From the NCBI GenBank assembly GCA_017537025.1, contig JAFWCB010000005.1:774104-838103 (forward strand): 64,000 bases of DNA, given 5' to 3'. The notes under the pieces were generated by a model, which was not told the DNA's origin, did no database searches, and worked only from the letters and a program-made list of their open reading frames with translations. Shown one piece after another: positions 51,685 to 60,441 of the stretch. Within the stretch, counting starts at the first letter, position 1. Each line of letters opens with the position of its first letter. Both the position numbers and the translations under genes were made by a program. Origin of the DNA: Sediminibacterium sp. GTDB lineage: Bacteria > Bacteroidota > Bacteroidia > Chitinophagales > Chitinophagaceae.

Positions 51685-52968
51685 TTATTGCAGTAATCGA
51701 TAAATCAACAATGCACTTCTTTTCATCAAAATCGGAAACTCTTTTAAATTAATAATCTCTCCCGGGGCGTGTGCCCCTTTTCCGGAAGCGCCTAATCCGT
51801 CCAAACAATCCAGATAAGCAGCTATATAGGAAATATCACCCGCACCTCTGCTACCGGCATTGCCCGGCACCACTTTCCCAACACCCATGGCTTCACTGAT
51901 ACTGCTTAACTGCTTTGCCAATGCCTCATTACCTGCTGTTGGCGCCATAGATGGTATACCATCCATAAACCTGATACTCGCGCTTGTACCGGCTAATGAT
52001 TTGCTAACAATATTCTTCATTTTTTCTCTTGCTTTATTTTTTTGCTCTTCGGTGAGAAAACGCAAATCGCCAATTACGATAGTACGTGGTGAAATAATAT
52101 TTGTTTTGCCGGAAGCATTACCTAATTGTTTCTCCCAATTAGCATTTACTTCTGAGCCACCAATAAACAAACCGGGATTGATACTTACGAACTCTTCTTT
52201 TACAAAAGTTTCTCGAAAAGCGTTTACAATTCTTGAAGCCTCGTATATACTTCCAAAGTTATTACCACCAAAAACGCCTGATGAATGAGCCTGTTTCCCC
52301 GTTACTTCCAATTGCCATCCACTAGCACCTCTTCTTGCTGTGGCTACTGTGCTAAGGTTTCCACCCTCATACGCCAAAGCAATATCATGTTGTTTTGCTC
52401 GCTCAATAAAATCGCCTCTCGAGATATTGCGGGGTTCCCCTGCATTTTCTTCATCACTGGTCATATAAACCGTAATGGTTGCATCATCAAGCAGATTCAA
52501 TTCCTTCAATGCTTTTAGCGAACCAATGATAATTACATCACCTCCTTTCATATCATTCACACCCTGACCGGTAGCTGTACTATCAGTTAATTGTTGGTAT
52601 GGGTTAGGCGGCATATCGGGTTCAAATACGGTATCTAAATGTCCTATTAAAAATAATTTCTTTCCTTTTTTACCCTTACGCGTTGCAACCAAGTGCGGTG
52701 CTCTTTTGAGGGAATCGGGTAGAACAATCCATTCAATCGTAAAACCTAATTTTTTTAATTCGGTGGCATACATGTCACCTACGGCTCGTACACCTTTTAC
52801 ATTAAAAGTGCCACTATTGATGTTTACGGAGTTTTTCAAGAGCTCCGTCATGGCGGGCATACCTTGCTCAATCTTTGTAAGTATTTTTTCTTCTTCCTTG
52901 GTTAGGGCTTGCGCATGAGTAGCAACAAGGAATAGGGTGAAAGCAATAAGGAATAAGGTCTTTTTCAT
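51685..52968 (-). CDS. Exported M20-family metallopeptidase
   Basis: 427 aa. Signal peptide ending THAQ. Metal-site motifs: IGHLDTVF (His110, Asp112), GVNDMKGG (Asp139) and TSDEENAGEP (Glu173-Glu174), with a dimerization lid domain in the middle (about 205-320) and a C-terminal GAGDISYIA and GKGAHAPGE. Most similar in layout to glutamate carboxypeptidase-type M20 enzymes. Substrate unknown. It lies between the ABC unit and the sortilin-like gene, both on the same strand. Confidence 0.9.
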   Translation of the reverse strand: MKKTLFLIAFTLFLVATHAQALTKEEEKILTKIEQGMPAMTELLKNSVNINSGTFNVKGVRAVGDMYATELKKLGFTIEWIVLPDSLKRAPHLVATRKGKKGKKLFLIGHLDTVFEPDMPPNPYQQLTDSTATGQGVNDMKGGDVIIIGSLKALKELNLLDDATITVYMTSDEENAGEPRNISRGDFIERAKQHDIALAYEGGNLSTVATARRGASGWQLEVTGKQAHSSGVFGGNNFGSIYEASRIVNAFRETFVKEEFVSINPGLFIGGSEVNANWEKQLGNASGKTNIISPRTIVIGDLRFLTEEQKNKAREKMKNIVSKSLAGTSASIRFMDGIPSMAPTAGNEALAKQLSSISEAMGVGKVVPGNAGSRGAGDISYIAAYLDCLDGLGASGKGAHAPGEIINLKEFPILMKRSALLIYRLLQ

Positions 52969-52985
52969 ATTTCTTTTTTACCACA

Positions 52986-53010
52986 CCCTTCGACAAGCTC
53001 AGGGTGACAT
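52986..53010. repeat. Intergenic family A element
   Basis: CCCTTCGACAAGCTCAGGGT then GACAT lies in the 45-bp gap between the M20 and sortilin-like genes. It is the intergenic form of the sequence found in frame at 11932-11955 in kinase 1. Confidence 0.65.
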
Positions 53011-53013
53011 AAT

Positions 53014-55950
53014 TTAGTATTTTTTCAATTCAATTGATAATGCATTCACTGCTTCAACAGCTTGTGAAGTAGGCGCTACATCTGCGTCTTGTAAAATATT
53101 CAACACAGATGAAAAACCGGATTGCAATTTGCGTAAAGCAGCTAACTTAGTTGCATCAGTTATGGTTTTTAATAATGCTTCTATTTTTATTTTCGATTGG
53201 TAACAGGTAAGCGATAAATTATATTGCTGTTGTAAAGCAGCGAGTGATGTTTTAACGCGCGGGTCCATCTTCACCGTAAACTGTTTGCTAAATGTTTTTC
53301 CATTTACTGTTAGTGTAGCCGTATATACTCCGGGCATTACCCAAGGGGATGTAAAATCGGGTGCTGTGTTTTTGTAAATAGCAGCTATAGGGTAAGCTGC
53401 TGTTTCGTTCAATGGGGTATGATGCATATCCCACAAAAAGCGATGCGCTCCTGCTTTACCCGATAAAATTTGTTGCTCGCGTATCCAATAATCGGGCGTA
53501 TTCGATTTTGGTATAGTATATAAAGTATCATTGCTGCTATAGGTTCTGATGCTATTTCCTTGCGTATCTTTGATCTCTAATTTTATGTCTCCTTTCGCAT
53601 TATCGGCTAAAAAATAATTAATGATGGCACCATCGGGTGGATTACTGCCTGCAGGTTCTTCTTGCGGCAAAGGCGTATCGGTATTCATATTCCAACGTAC
53701 CCGTATGGCTGTTTGAGGTTGAAATAATTGTGTTTGTAAAGAAGTTGTAGTGAGTTGTCTTAACGGTGTGATATCATCCAATATCCAAAATCCTCTTCCA
53801 TGTGTTCCCAATACCAAATCATCATCTTTAATTACTAAATCGCGAATAGAAGTGGCGGGCATATTCAAGCGAAGTGATTGCCAATGTTCACCTTCATCAA
53901 AAGAAACATATACTGCATTTTCTGAGCCGGCAAAAATCAATCCTTTTCTTACCGGGTCTTCACGTACCGCATTTATAGGACCGGTTGTTGGTAATCCGTT
54001 TACAATTAATTTCCATGTTTTACCCCCGTCATTTGTTTTGTAGATATAAGGTTGCATATCATCACAACGAATTCTATTGACTGCTGCAAATGCGGTGTTT
54101 ACATCAAAATGCGAAGCTTCGATCAATGAAATTTTACTCCATGATGTAATAGCTGCAGGTGTTGTGTTCGTCCATTTTTTACCACCATCTTTGGTAACAT
54201 GAATGAGCCCATCATCGGTACCTGCCCAAATAGTATTGATATCTTTATAAGAGGGTGCTACGGTATACACTACACCACGGCGCGGCATTTTCTTTAATTC
54301 TTCTGTTGTATAAATACCAACACTGGCAGGTATATCCCATGCTTCGCGGGATAAATCGGGACTAATAACTTCCCATTTTTGTCCGCCGTTTTTTGTTTTA
54401 AAAACAACATTGCCTGCAAAATATAATGTAGTAGGGTCTATTGGCGAAAACACTACCGGTGCTGTACGTAAGAAGCGATACTTGCCACTACGTACCGCTT
54501 CGGGCGCAATATTTTGTGTTTGCCCGGTTCGTTTATCATAACGCGTAATTTTTCCTCCATAAATAATATTCGGATCGAGCGGGTCGGCAGCAACATAACC
54601 ATATTCTTCAACACCAACGGGATGCCACTCGCGAAATGTTATTTGTCCGTCGTTACCACGCGATGCAATACCTACAGATCCACTCTCTTGTTGTCCGCCG
54701 TATACATTGTATGGAAAAGCATTATCAGTACTTACATGATAAAACTGTGCGGTAGATTGATTATACCAGGATGAAAATGTTTCGCCACCGTTTACGGTTA
54801 CGATACCACCTTGATCAACGGCAATCAACATGATCTTTGGATTTTTTGGATTGATCCAAATACGATGATAATCATCGCCACCGGGTGCCCCTCTAAACGC
54901 ATTCCAGTTCTTTCCGCCATCTGTAGATTTCCAGGTAACAACATTGGCACTATATACAATATCTGCATTGGTAGGGTCTACTTTTATTTCCGCAAAATCG
55001 CTACCTCTTCCCCAGTATCTACCATCGTTGCTCAATAAGTACCAGTTTTCGCCTGCATCATCGCTTCTATAAACACCGCCATATCTTCCTGCATCTACTG
55101 TTGCATATAAACGATTGCTATTGGTTGGTGCAATGGCGAAACCAATTCTACCCAAACCTTGCTGTGTAGTGGGTAAACCTTTAGTCAGTTTTTTCCAAGT
55201 GTTTCCTCCATCAGTAGATTTGAACAAACCACTTTCCGGTCCGTTCCATTGTCCGTTTTCCCAAGGCCCTTGTCTGCCTGCCCACAAATCCGCATAAATA
55301 ATATTTGAATTATTGGGGTCGAAGGAAACCTGCACGGCGCCTGTATTTTCATCTTTATATAAAACCTGCTCCCATGTTTTTCCGCCGTCGATGCTGCGAT
55401 ATACACCGCGTTCTTTATTGGGGCCGTAGGGGTGACCCAATATCGCCACAAAAATTCTGTTTTCATTATTCGGGTCGATGATAATGCCACCTATTTGTTG
55501 GCCATCGTGTAAACCCATATTGGTCCAGGTTTTGCCGGCATCGGTAGATTTATACACGCCATCTCCGATAGATAGGTCGGGGCGTTGAATACCTTCTCCG
55601 CAAGCAGCCCAAACAATATTAGGGTTTGATTCGCTAACGGCAACATCTCCCACAGAGCCGGTAGGCATAGCATCGAAAATGGGATTCCAGGTGCGGCCAT
55701 AATCGGTGCTTTTCCAAACACCACCATTATTTACGCCAATATAAAATACATTGGGTTGTGATGGAACACCGCAGGCACCAACGGTACGTCCGCCACGATG
55801 CGGACCAATATTACGCCATTGCAATGCTTTGAAGTAATCGGAGGGATAGGACTGAGCGAAGGAAGAAAGGGGAAAGCTGGAGGCAATGAGGAGTAAGCTA
55901 AGAAAACAGATTGATCCGCCTAGGCGGACAAGATTGAAGACTATTCGCAT
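53014..55950 (-). CDS. Exported sortilin/VPS10-like beta-propeller protein
   Basis: 978 aa. The first ~760 residues carry many Asp-box/BNR-like blades (GVWKSTDYGRTWNPIF, GVYKSTDAGKTWTNMGL, GVYRSIDGGKTWEQVLY, GLFKSTDGGNTWKKL, YKTNDGGKTWKLI), the fold of VPS10/sortilin domains and exo-alpha-sialidase-like propellers. The C-terminal part (about 830-978) has a beta-sandwich (MPGVYTATLTVNGKTFSKQF) and helices. The N-terminal export signal is unusual: residues 4-15 are encoded by a palindromic element (55907-55941), followed by CFLSLLLIASSFPLSSFAQ. There is no later ATG before the mature protein, so the element has become part of the signal peptide. Function unknown. Confidence 0.8.
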   Translation of the reverse strand: MRIVFNLVRLGGSICFLSLLLIASSFPLSSFAQSYPSDYFKALQWRNIGPHRGGRTVGACGVPSQPNVFYIGVNNGGVWKSTDYGRTWNPIFDAMPTGSVGDVAVSESNPNIVWAACGEGIQRPDLSIGDGVYKSTDAGKTWTNMGLHDGQQIGGIIIDPNNENRIFVAILGHPYGPNKERGVYRSIDGGKTWEQVLYKDENTGAVQVSFDPNNSNIIYADLWAGRQGPWENGQWNGPESGLFKSTDGGNTWKKLTKGLPTTQQGLGRIGFAIAPTNSNRLYATVDAGRYGGVYRSDDAGENWYLLSNDGRYWGRGSDFAEIKVDPTNADIVYSANVVTWKSTDGGKNWNAFRGAPGGDDYHRIWINPKNPKIMLIAVDQGGIVTVNGGETFSSWYNQSTAQFYHVSTDNAFPYNVYGGQQESGSVGIASRGNDGQITFREWHPVGVEEYGYVAADPLDPNIIYGGKITRYDKRTGQTQNIAPEAVRSGKYRFLRTAPVVFSPIDPTTLYFAGNVVFKTKNGGQKWEVISPDLSREAWDIPASVGIYTTEELKKMPRRGVVYTVAPSYKDINTIWAGTDDGLIHVTKDGGKKWTNTTPAAITSWSKISLIEASHFDVNTAFAAVNRIRCDDMQPYIYKTNDGGKTWKLIVNGLPTTGPINAVREDPVRKGLIFAGSENAVYVSFDEGEHWQSLRLNMPATSIRDLVIKDDDLVLGTHGRGFWILDDITPLRQLTTTSLQTQLFQPQTAIRVRWNMNTDTPLPQEEPAGSNPPDGAIINYFLADNAKGDIKLEIKDTQGNSIRTYSSNDTLYTIPKSNTPDYWIREQQILSGKAGAHRFLWDMHHTPLNETAAYPIAAIYKNTAPDFTSPWVMPGVYTATLTVNGKTFSKQFTVKMDPRVKTSLAALQQQYNLSLTCYQSKIKIEALLKTITDATKLAALRKLQSGFSSVLNILQDADVAPTSQAVEAVNALSIELKKY
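55907..55941 (-). repeat. Palindromic element inside the signal-peptide codons (family C)
   Basis: The minus strand reads GTCTTCAATCTTGTCCGCCT then AGGCGGATCAATCTG, with a perfect TCCGCCTAGGCGGA core and flanks like 51648-51682. It encodes VFNLVRLGGSI at the start of the sortilin-like protein. Confidence 0.75.
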
Positions 55951-55988
55951 ACCTACTATTTTTGAGTAAGGTATTTAAAAATCCTAAG

Positions 55989-57221
55989 CTAAAGAACAGC
56001 TAACACTTTATTTCTGGCAATTAAACAGGCACCTAAAATACCCGCCTTTTCACCGAGCTTCGATAACTTTAGTTGAGTATCGGTATTAACCAAGCTCAAT
56101 GAATATTTATTAATAGCACTGCGAGCGGGTAAGCGCAAGTAATCACCTGTTTCAGAAAGGGTACCTCCTAAAATAATTAACTCAGGGTTGAATACATTGA
56201 TAAGTACAGCGAGACCGCGACCAATATTTTCACCTACTTCTGCCAAGAGTTCTATGCAGAGCACATCTTCATGGTTTGCTGCTTGAATAATATCGGTGAG
56301 GGTAATATCTTCTACGTTTTTATTTTTTTTGATCAGGCTAGAACTGTAGCCCTGCTTGATTTTTTCTTTGAAGTTACGAATTAAGGATGAGCCTGAGGCT
56401 TCTGTTTCTAAACAACCCTTTTTACCACAGTGACAAATAATTTCGTTGTTAAAAAAGGGAATATGTCCGAACTCACCACTAAAACCCGATTTGCCATAGT
56501 ACACTTTTCCGTCTACTAAAATGCCTAAACCAATGCCGTAGTCTACGTTTACAAACAATACATTTTTTTCGGTGCTTATTTCGCCACAACAAAACTCACC
56601 AAAAGCCATAGCGCGTGAATCATTTTCTAAGTAGGTGCGAATACCAATTGCTTTTTGAATGATGGCCGAAAGAGGTTCTTCTTGAAAATGGAAGAAGCTA
56701 TAACTATAACCACTAGTATTATTAATGCGACCTGAAAGGTTGATACCGATGCTTAAAATTTTTTCTTTTTTAACCGGTAAATCGCCGATAAAAGATTTGA
56801 TAATAGTGATGAGTTGCTTTAGCGACTCCGGTGTATTCTCCAGTTTAAAGGGGATACGATTTTTTTGTGTACCGAGGTGTTTTTTAAAATCGAGTAAACC
56901 AATATTGATATAATATTTCTTTACATCTACTCCTAAAAAAAAGCAAGCATCGGATACAAGACCGTACATACTGGCTTTCCTCCCGCCAGTAGAGTCAACT
57001 TTTCCATAATCTTTAATAAGTCCGTCTTCTATTAATTCATTTACCAAACTGGTGGTTTTGGGAACACTGATATTGAGCTCTTTGCTGATTTCGGTGATAG
57101 AAGCACTGTCTATCGTGTCTAATAGTCTGAATATCAGTTTCTTAAGCGCTTTATTTTTGAGTGCTACTCCCGAGTTGCTTTCCTCGTTAAACACTTCGAA
57201 CAACTGGTGTGCTTTTTTCAT
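55989..57221 (-). CDS. ROK-family transcriptional regulator (NagC/XylR type)
   Basis: 410 aa. N-terminal winged HTH (about 25-85: SITEISKELNISVPKTTSLVNELIEDGLI), then the ROK sugar-kinase-like domain with FVNVDYGIGLGILVDG, a GEFGHIPF motif and the zinc-binding CHCGKKGCLE. Regulators of this type repress sugar or amino-sugar genes. It is divergent from an AGE-type epimerase operon and most likely controls it. The 138-bp gap between them is very AT-rich. Confidence 0.92.
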   Translation of the reverse strand: MKKAHQLFEVFNEESNSGVALKNKALKKLIFRLLDTIDSASITEISKELNISVPKTTSLVNELIEDGLIKDYGKVDSTGGRKASMYGLVSDACFFLGVDVKKYYINIGLLDFKKHLGTQKNRIPFKLENTPESLKQLITIIKSFIGDLPVKKEKILSIGINLSGRINNTSGYSYSFFHFQEEPLSAIIQKAIGIRTYLENDSRAMAFGEFCCGEISTEKNVLFVNVDYGIGLGILVDGKVYYGKSGFSGEFGHIPFFNNEIICHCGKKGCLETEASGSSLIRNFKEKIKQGYSSSLIKKNKNVEDITLTDIIQAANHEDVLCIELLAEVGENIGRGLAVLINVFNPELIILGGTLSETGDYLRLPARSAINKYSLSLVNTDTQLKLSKLGEKAGILGACLIARNKVLAVL

Positions 57222-57359
57222 TGCGTAAATCTACTTCCTTTAAAAAAAACAGCGAAAAATGAAACTAAATAAAAAAATTTAAAAAGATTGTTGTTTTTTA
57301 TAAAAAAATTAAGATATTGGGAACGATTAGGTTAATTCCTTTATAAACTATACCGGTTT
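57222..57359. promoter_or_regulatory. AT-rich divergent promoter region of the ROK regulator and epimerase operon
   Basis: 138 bp with A and T runs (about 57240-57320), the expected site for the ROK regulator. The end contains TAAAC and GTTTA arms 7 bp apart (about 57344-57360) just before the epimerase ATG. No clear TAnnTTTG box is seen. Confidence 0.4.
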
Positions 57360-58565
57360 ATGCAACCAACTACGAACGCTGCCATAGCTACACATACCAT
57401 TGCTGCTTATGCTTCTTTATACCAAAAAGAGCTAGTAGAGCAGATTCTTCCTTTTTGGGTAAAACACAGCAGGGATACGGAATACGGTGGGTTCTTTACC
57501 TGCTTAGATGCAAGAGGAAAGGTATACGATACGGATAAATTTATGTGGCTTCAAGGCAGACAGGTTTGGTGTTTTAGTTATATGTATCAGCATGTAACCC
57601 AAAATCCGGAATGGTTGCAAATGGCTTTGAATGGTGCCGAATTCATGCAAAAGCATGGTAGAGATGAGGCCGGCAATTGGTATTTTTCAACAACGGCAGA
57701 GGGTAAGCCACTGGTTCAACCATATAATATTTTTAGCGACTGCTTTGCTACGATGGCGTTTGCGGCTCTAGATCGCATACAACCATCAACAGAATATAAA
57801 AGAATAGCACTAGATACTTTCAATAATATCATCGCCCGAAGGGCAAATACAAAGGGTAATTATAATAAAGCTTACCCGGGTACCCGCTCGCTTAAGAACT
57901 TCAGCTTACCAATGATATTATGCAACTTATCGCTTGAGCTAGAACATATCATTGGATCTGAAAAAGTAGACGCTTTTATTCCGGAAATTATTCATGAAGT
58001 AATGGAAGTATTTTACCAACCTCATCTAGGATTGGTATTAGAGAATGTATATGAAGATGGTTCTTTCTCCAACAGTTTTGATGGTCGATTAATAAATCCA
58101 GGTCACACTATTGAAGCTATGTGGTTTATTATGGATTTGGCAAAGCGAAATAATGATACTGCGCTTATCCAAAAAGCAGTAAGCATTATGCTCAACACAT
58201 TGGAGTACGGATGGGATGCTGAATACGATGGCATCTTTTATTTCAAGGATGTAAAAGGATATCCGCCCCAGCAATTAGAGTGGGATCAAAAACTATGGTG
58301 GGTTCATGTAGAAGCTTTGGTAGCACTGGCTAAAGGATATGCATTAACGGGAGATGAAAGATGTGCAACTTGGTTTGAAAAAGTACATGCGTATACCTGG
58401 AGTCATTTTCGAGATACTGAAAACGGTGGTGAGTGGTATGGGTATTTGAATAGAAGAGGTGAAGTACTGTTACCGCTAAAAGGTGGTAAGTGGAAAGGTT
58501 GTTTTCATATTCCCCGCTCACTTTATCAGGTTTGGAAAACATTAGAAACAATTCAAAGTGCTTAA
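57360..58565 (+). CDS. N-acylglucosamine 2-epimerase (AGE/renin-binding family)
   Basis: 401 aa, all helical (alpha6/alpha6 barrel). AGE motifs are FMWLQGRQVWCFSYMY, PGHTIEAMWFI, WDQKLWWVHVEALVAL and the C-terminal GGKWKGCFHIPRSLYQ, which resembles renin-binding-type AGE rather than cellobiose 2-epimerase. It interconverts GlcNAc and ManNAc, a step in sialic-acid use. It is the first gene of the operon divergent from the ROK regulator. Substrate is inferred from family. Confidence 0.88.
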   Translation: MQPTTNAAIATHTIAAYASLYQKELVEQILPFWVKHSRDTEYGGFFTCLDARGKVYDTDKFMWLQGRQVWCFSYMYQHVTQNPEWLQMALNGAEFMQKHGRDEAGNWYFSTTAEGKPLVQPYNIFSDCFATMAFAALDRIQPSTEYKRIALDTFNNIIARRANTKGNYNKAYPGTRSLKNFSLPMILCNLSLELEHIIGSEKVDAFIPEIIHEVMEVFYQPHLGLVLENVYEDGSFSNSFDGRLINPGHTIEAMWFIMDLAKRNNDTALIQKAVSIMLNTLEYGWDAEYDGIFYFKDVKGYPPQQLEWDQKLWWVHVEALVALAKGYALTGDERCATWFEKVHAYTWSHFRDTENGGEWYGYLNRRGEVLLPLKGGKWKGCFHIPRSLYQVWKTLETIQSA

Positions 58566-58569
58566 TGCT

Positions 58570-60426
58570 ATGCGGTTACGATATACTTATATAGTAATGA
58601 TCTGTTGTTTTGTAAGTACCTCTTATATAGATGCACAGCAAACTATTAAAACCGATGTATTAGTAATTGGAGGTGGTGCGAGTGGTATATCTGCGGGATT
58701 ACAAAGTGCCAGATTAGGTGCGCGAACAATTATTGCAGAATCAACACCATGGTTAGGTGGCATGATCACATCCGCGGGCGTCGCAGCTTTTGATGGTAAT
58801 CATAATTTACCATCGGGCATATGGGCAGAGTTTAGAGAAGGCTTATACAAAGTATATGGAGGGCCTGCTAAAGTTGCTACCGGTTGGGTAAGTATGACCC
58901 AGTTTGAACCGCATATCGGGGATAGTATTTTTAAAGCGATGGCTGCCAATGAAAAAAAGTTGAAAGTATTATTCAAGCATCGTTTTATAAAAATTCTTAA
59001 AGAAAAAAATCGAGTTATAGGTGCTGTGTTTACCAATACGCCCAATAAAACAATCACCATTCTTGCGAAGCAAACCATTGATGCAACAGAATTAGGAGAT
59101 GCTATTGCCAAAGCTGGTGTAGCGTATGATGTAGGAATGGAAGCAGGATCTATTACAGGAGAAAATGTTGGTGTTGAAAAATCGAATAATATTATTCAGG
59201 ATATTACATACACTGCTATCGTAAAAGATTACGGCATAGGTAAAGATTGTACTATCGCTAAGCCGGCAAACTATGATCCGCGCGAATTCGATGGCGCATG
59301 CAGCGATTATTATTTTGATAAAAGCAGGTTGAAGCCCAATGTAGATGCCAAAAAAATGCTTGATTATGGGCGCTTACCTAATCATAAATTCATGTTGAAC
59401 TGGCCGGGTTATGGTAATGATATTTATTTGAACATAATTGAAATGAATGATGAAGAGCGGGAGCGCGAATTAGTAAAAGCCAAACAACAAACCTATCGAT
59501 TCATTTATTTTATCCAACATCAACTCGGCTTTAAAAATATTGGTATTGCTGATGATGAATATCCCACTGCCGATCGTCTTCCACTCATTCCATATCACCG
59601 CGAAGCAAGAAGAATACAAGGCGTTATTCGCTTTACCGTTAACTCCATTGCTAAACCTTTTGAAGGAGACCCCTTATACAGAACAGGAATTTCAGTAGGT
59701 GATTATCCAATAGATCATCATCATCGTAAAAACCCGGAAGCGCCACAACATTTACATTTTTATCCTGTACCTTCTTTTAATGTACCCCTGGGTGCTTTGA
59801 TCCCTAAAACCGTTGAGGGTATCATTGCAGCAGAAAAATGTATTAGTGTTTCTAATATAGTGAATGGTACAACACGTTTGCAACCATCTGTATTGTTAAT
59901 CGGACAAGCAGCGGGAACCCTTGCTGCACTTAGTGTTCAGGCAAATACACAAGCAAGGAATATTTCGGTTCGAAAAGTACAAACAGCTTTACTCCGGAGC
60001 AAAGCCTATATCATGCCCTATATAGATGTGCCTGTTACCCATCCTCATTTTGCAGCCGTACAACGCATTGGTGCAAGCGGTATTTTAAGAGGAACGGGTA
60101 TCCCTAAGAACTGGGCAAATCAAACCTGGTTCTATCCGGATTCATTAGTGAACAACGCAGCGCTAAGAAAAGATATGGCTGCATTTGTGAGTACAAAAAA
60201 TATAAAAGAAGAAGGCTGGCTAACACAAGGCGAAGCTGCGACACTGATTTCAGCGTATACCCGGAAGCAAAAAATAGAAACTATTTGGAAAAATTATGGG
60301 TGGGGCTCTTTTTCTCCAGAGGCGCCGATTACACGCTTACAACTGGCCGTTTTGATTGACGCAACCATGCATCCGTTTGAAACAAAACCGGTAAATCATC
60401 AAGGATTTTTTAAATCACCATACTAA
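58570..60426 (+). CDS. Exported FAD-dependent oxidoreductase
   Basis: 618 aa from ATG 58570 (an in-frame GTG at 58558 overlaps the epimerase stop). Signal peptide ends IDAQ. The Rossmann motif is DVLVIGGGASGISAG, then ARTIIAESTPWLGGMITSAGV, as in the FAD-dependent oxidoreductase family PF12831. The C-terminal part has TTRLQPSVLLIGQAAGTLAA. Often found in Bacteroidota glycan loci; the substrate is unknown. It lies between the epimerase and the SusC gene. Confidence 0.82.
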   Translation: MRLRYTYIVMICCFVSTSYIDAQQTIKTDVLVIGGGASGISAGLQSARLGARTIIAESTPWLGGMITSAGVAAFDGNHNLPSGIWAEFREGLYKVYGGPAKVATGWVSMTQFEPHIGDSIFKAMAANEKKLKVLFKHRFIKILKEKNRVIGAVFTNTPNKTITILAKQTIDATELGDAIAKAGVAYDVGMEAGSITGENVGVEKSNNIIQDITYTAIVKDYGIGKDCTIAKPANYDPREFDGACSDYYFDKSRLKPNVDAKKMLDYGRLPNHKFMLNWPGYGNDIYLNIIEMNDEERERELVKAKQQTYRFIYFIQHQLGFKNIGIADDEYPTADRLPLIPYHREARRIQGVIRFTVNSIAKPFEGDPLYRTGISVGDYPIDHHHRKNPEAPQHLHFYPVPSFNVPLGALIPKTVEGIIAAEKCISVSNIVNGTTRLQPSVLLIGQAAGTLAALSVQANTQARNISVRKVQTALLRSKAYIMPYIDVPVTHPHFAAVQRIGASGILRGTGIPKNWANQTWFYPDSLVNNAALRKDMAAFVSTKNIKEEGWLTQGEAATLISAYTRKQKIETIWKNYGWGSFSPEAPITRLQLAVLIDATMHPFETKPVNHQGFFKSPY

Positions 60427-60441
60427 CAAAAACACAGGCTT

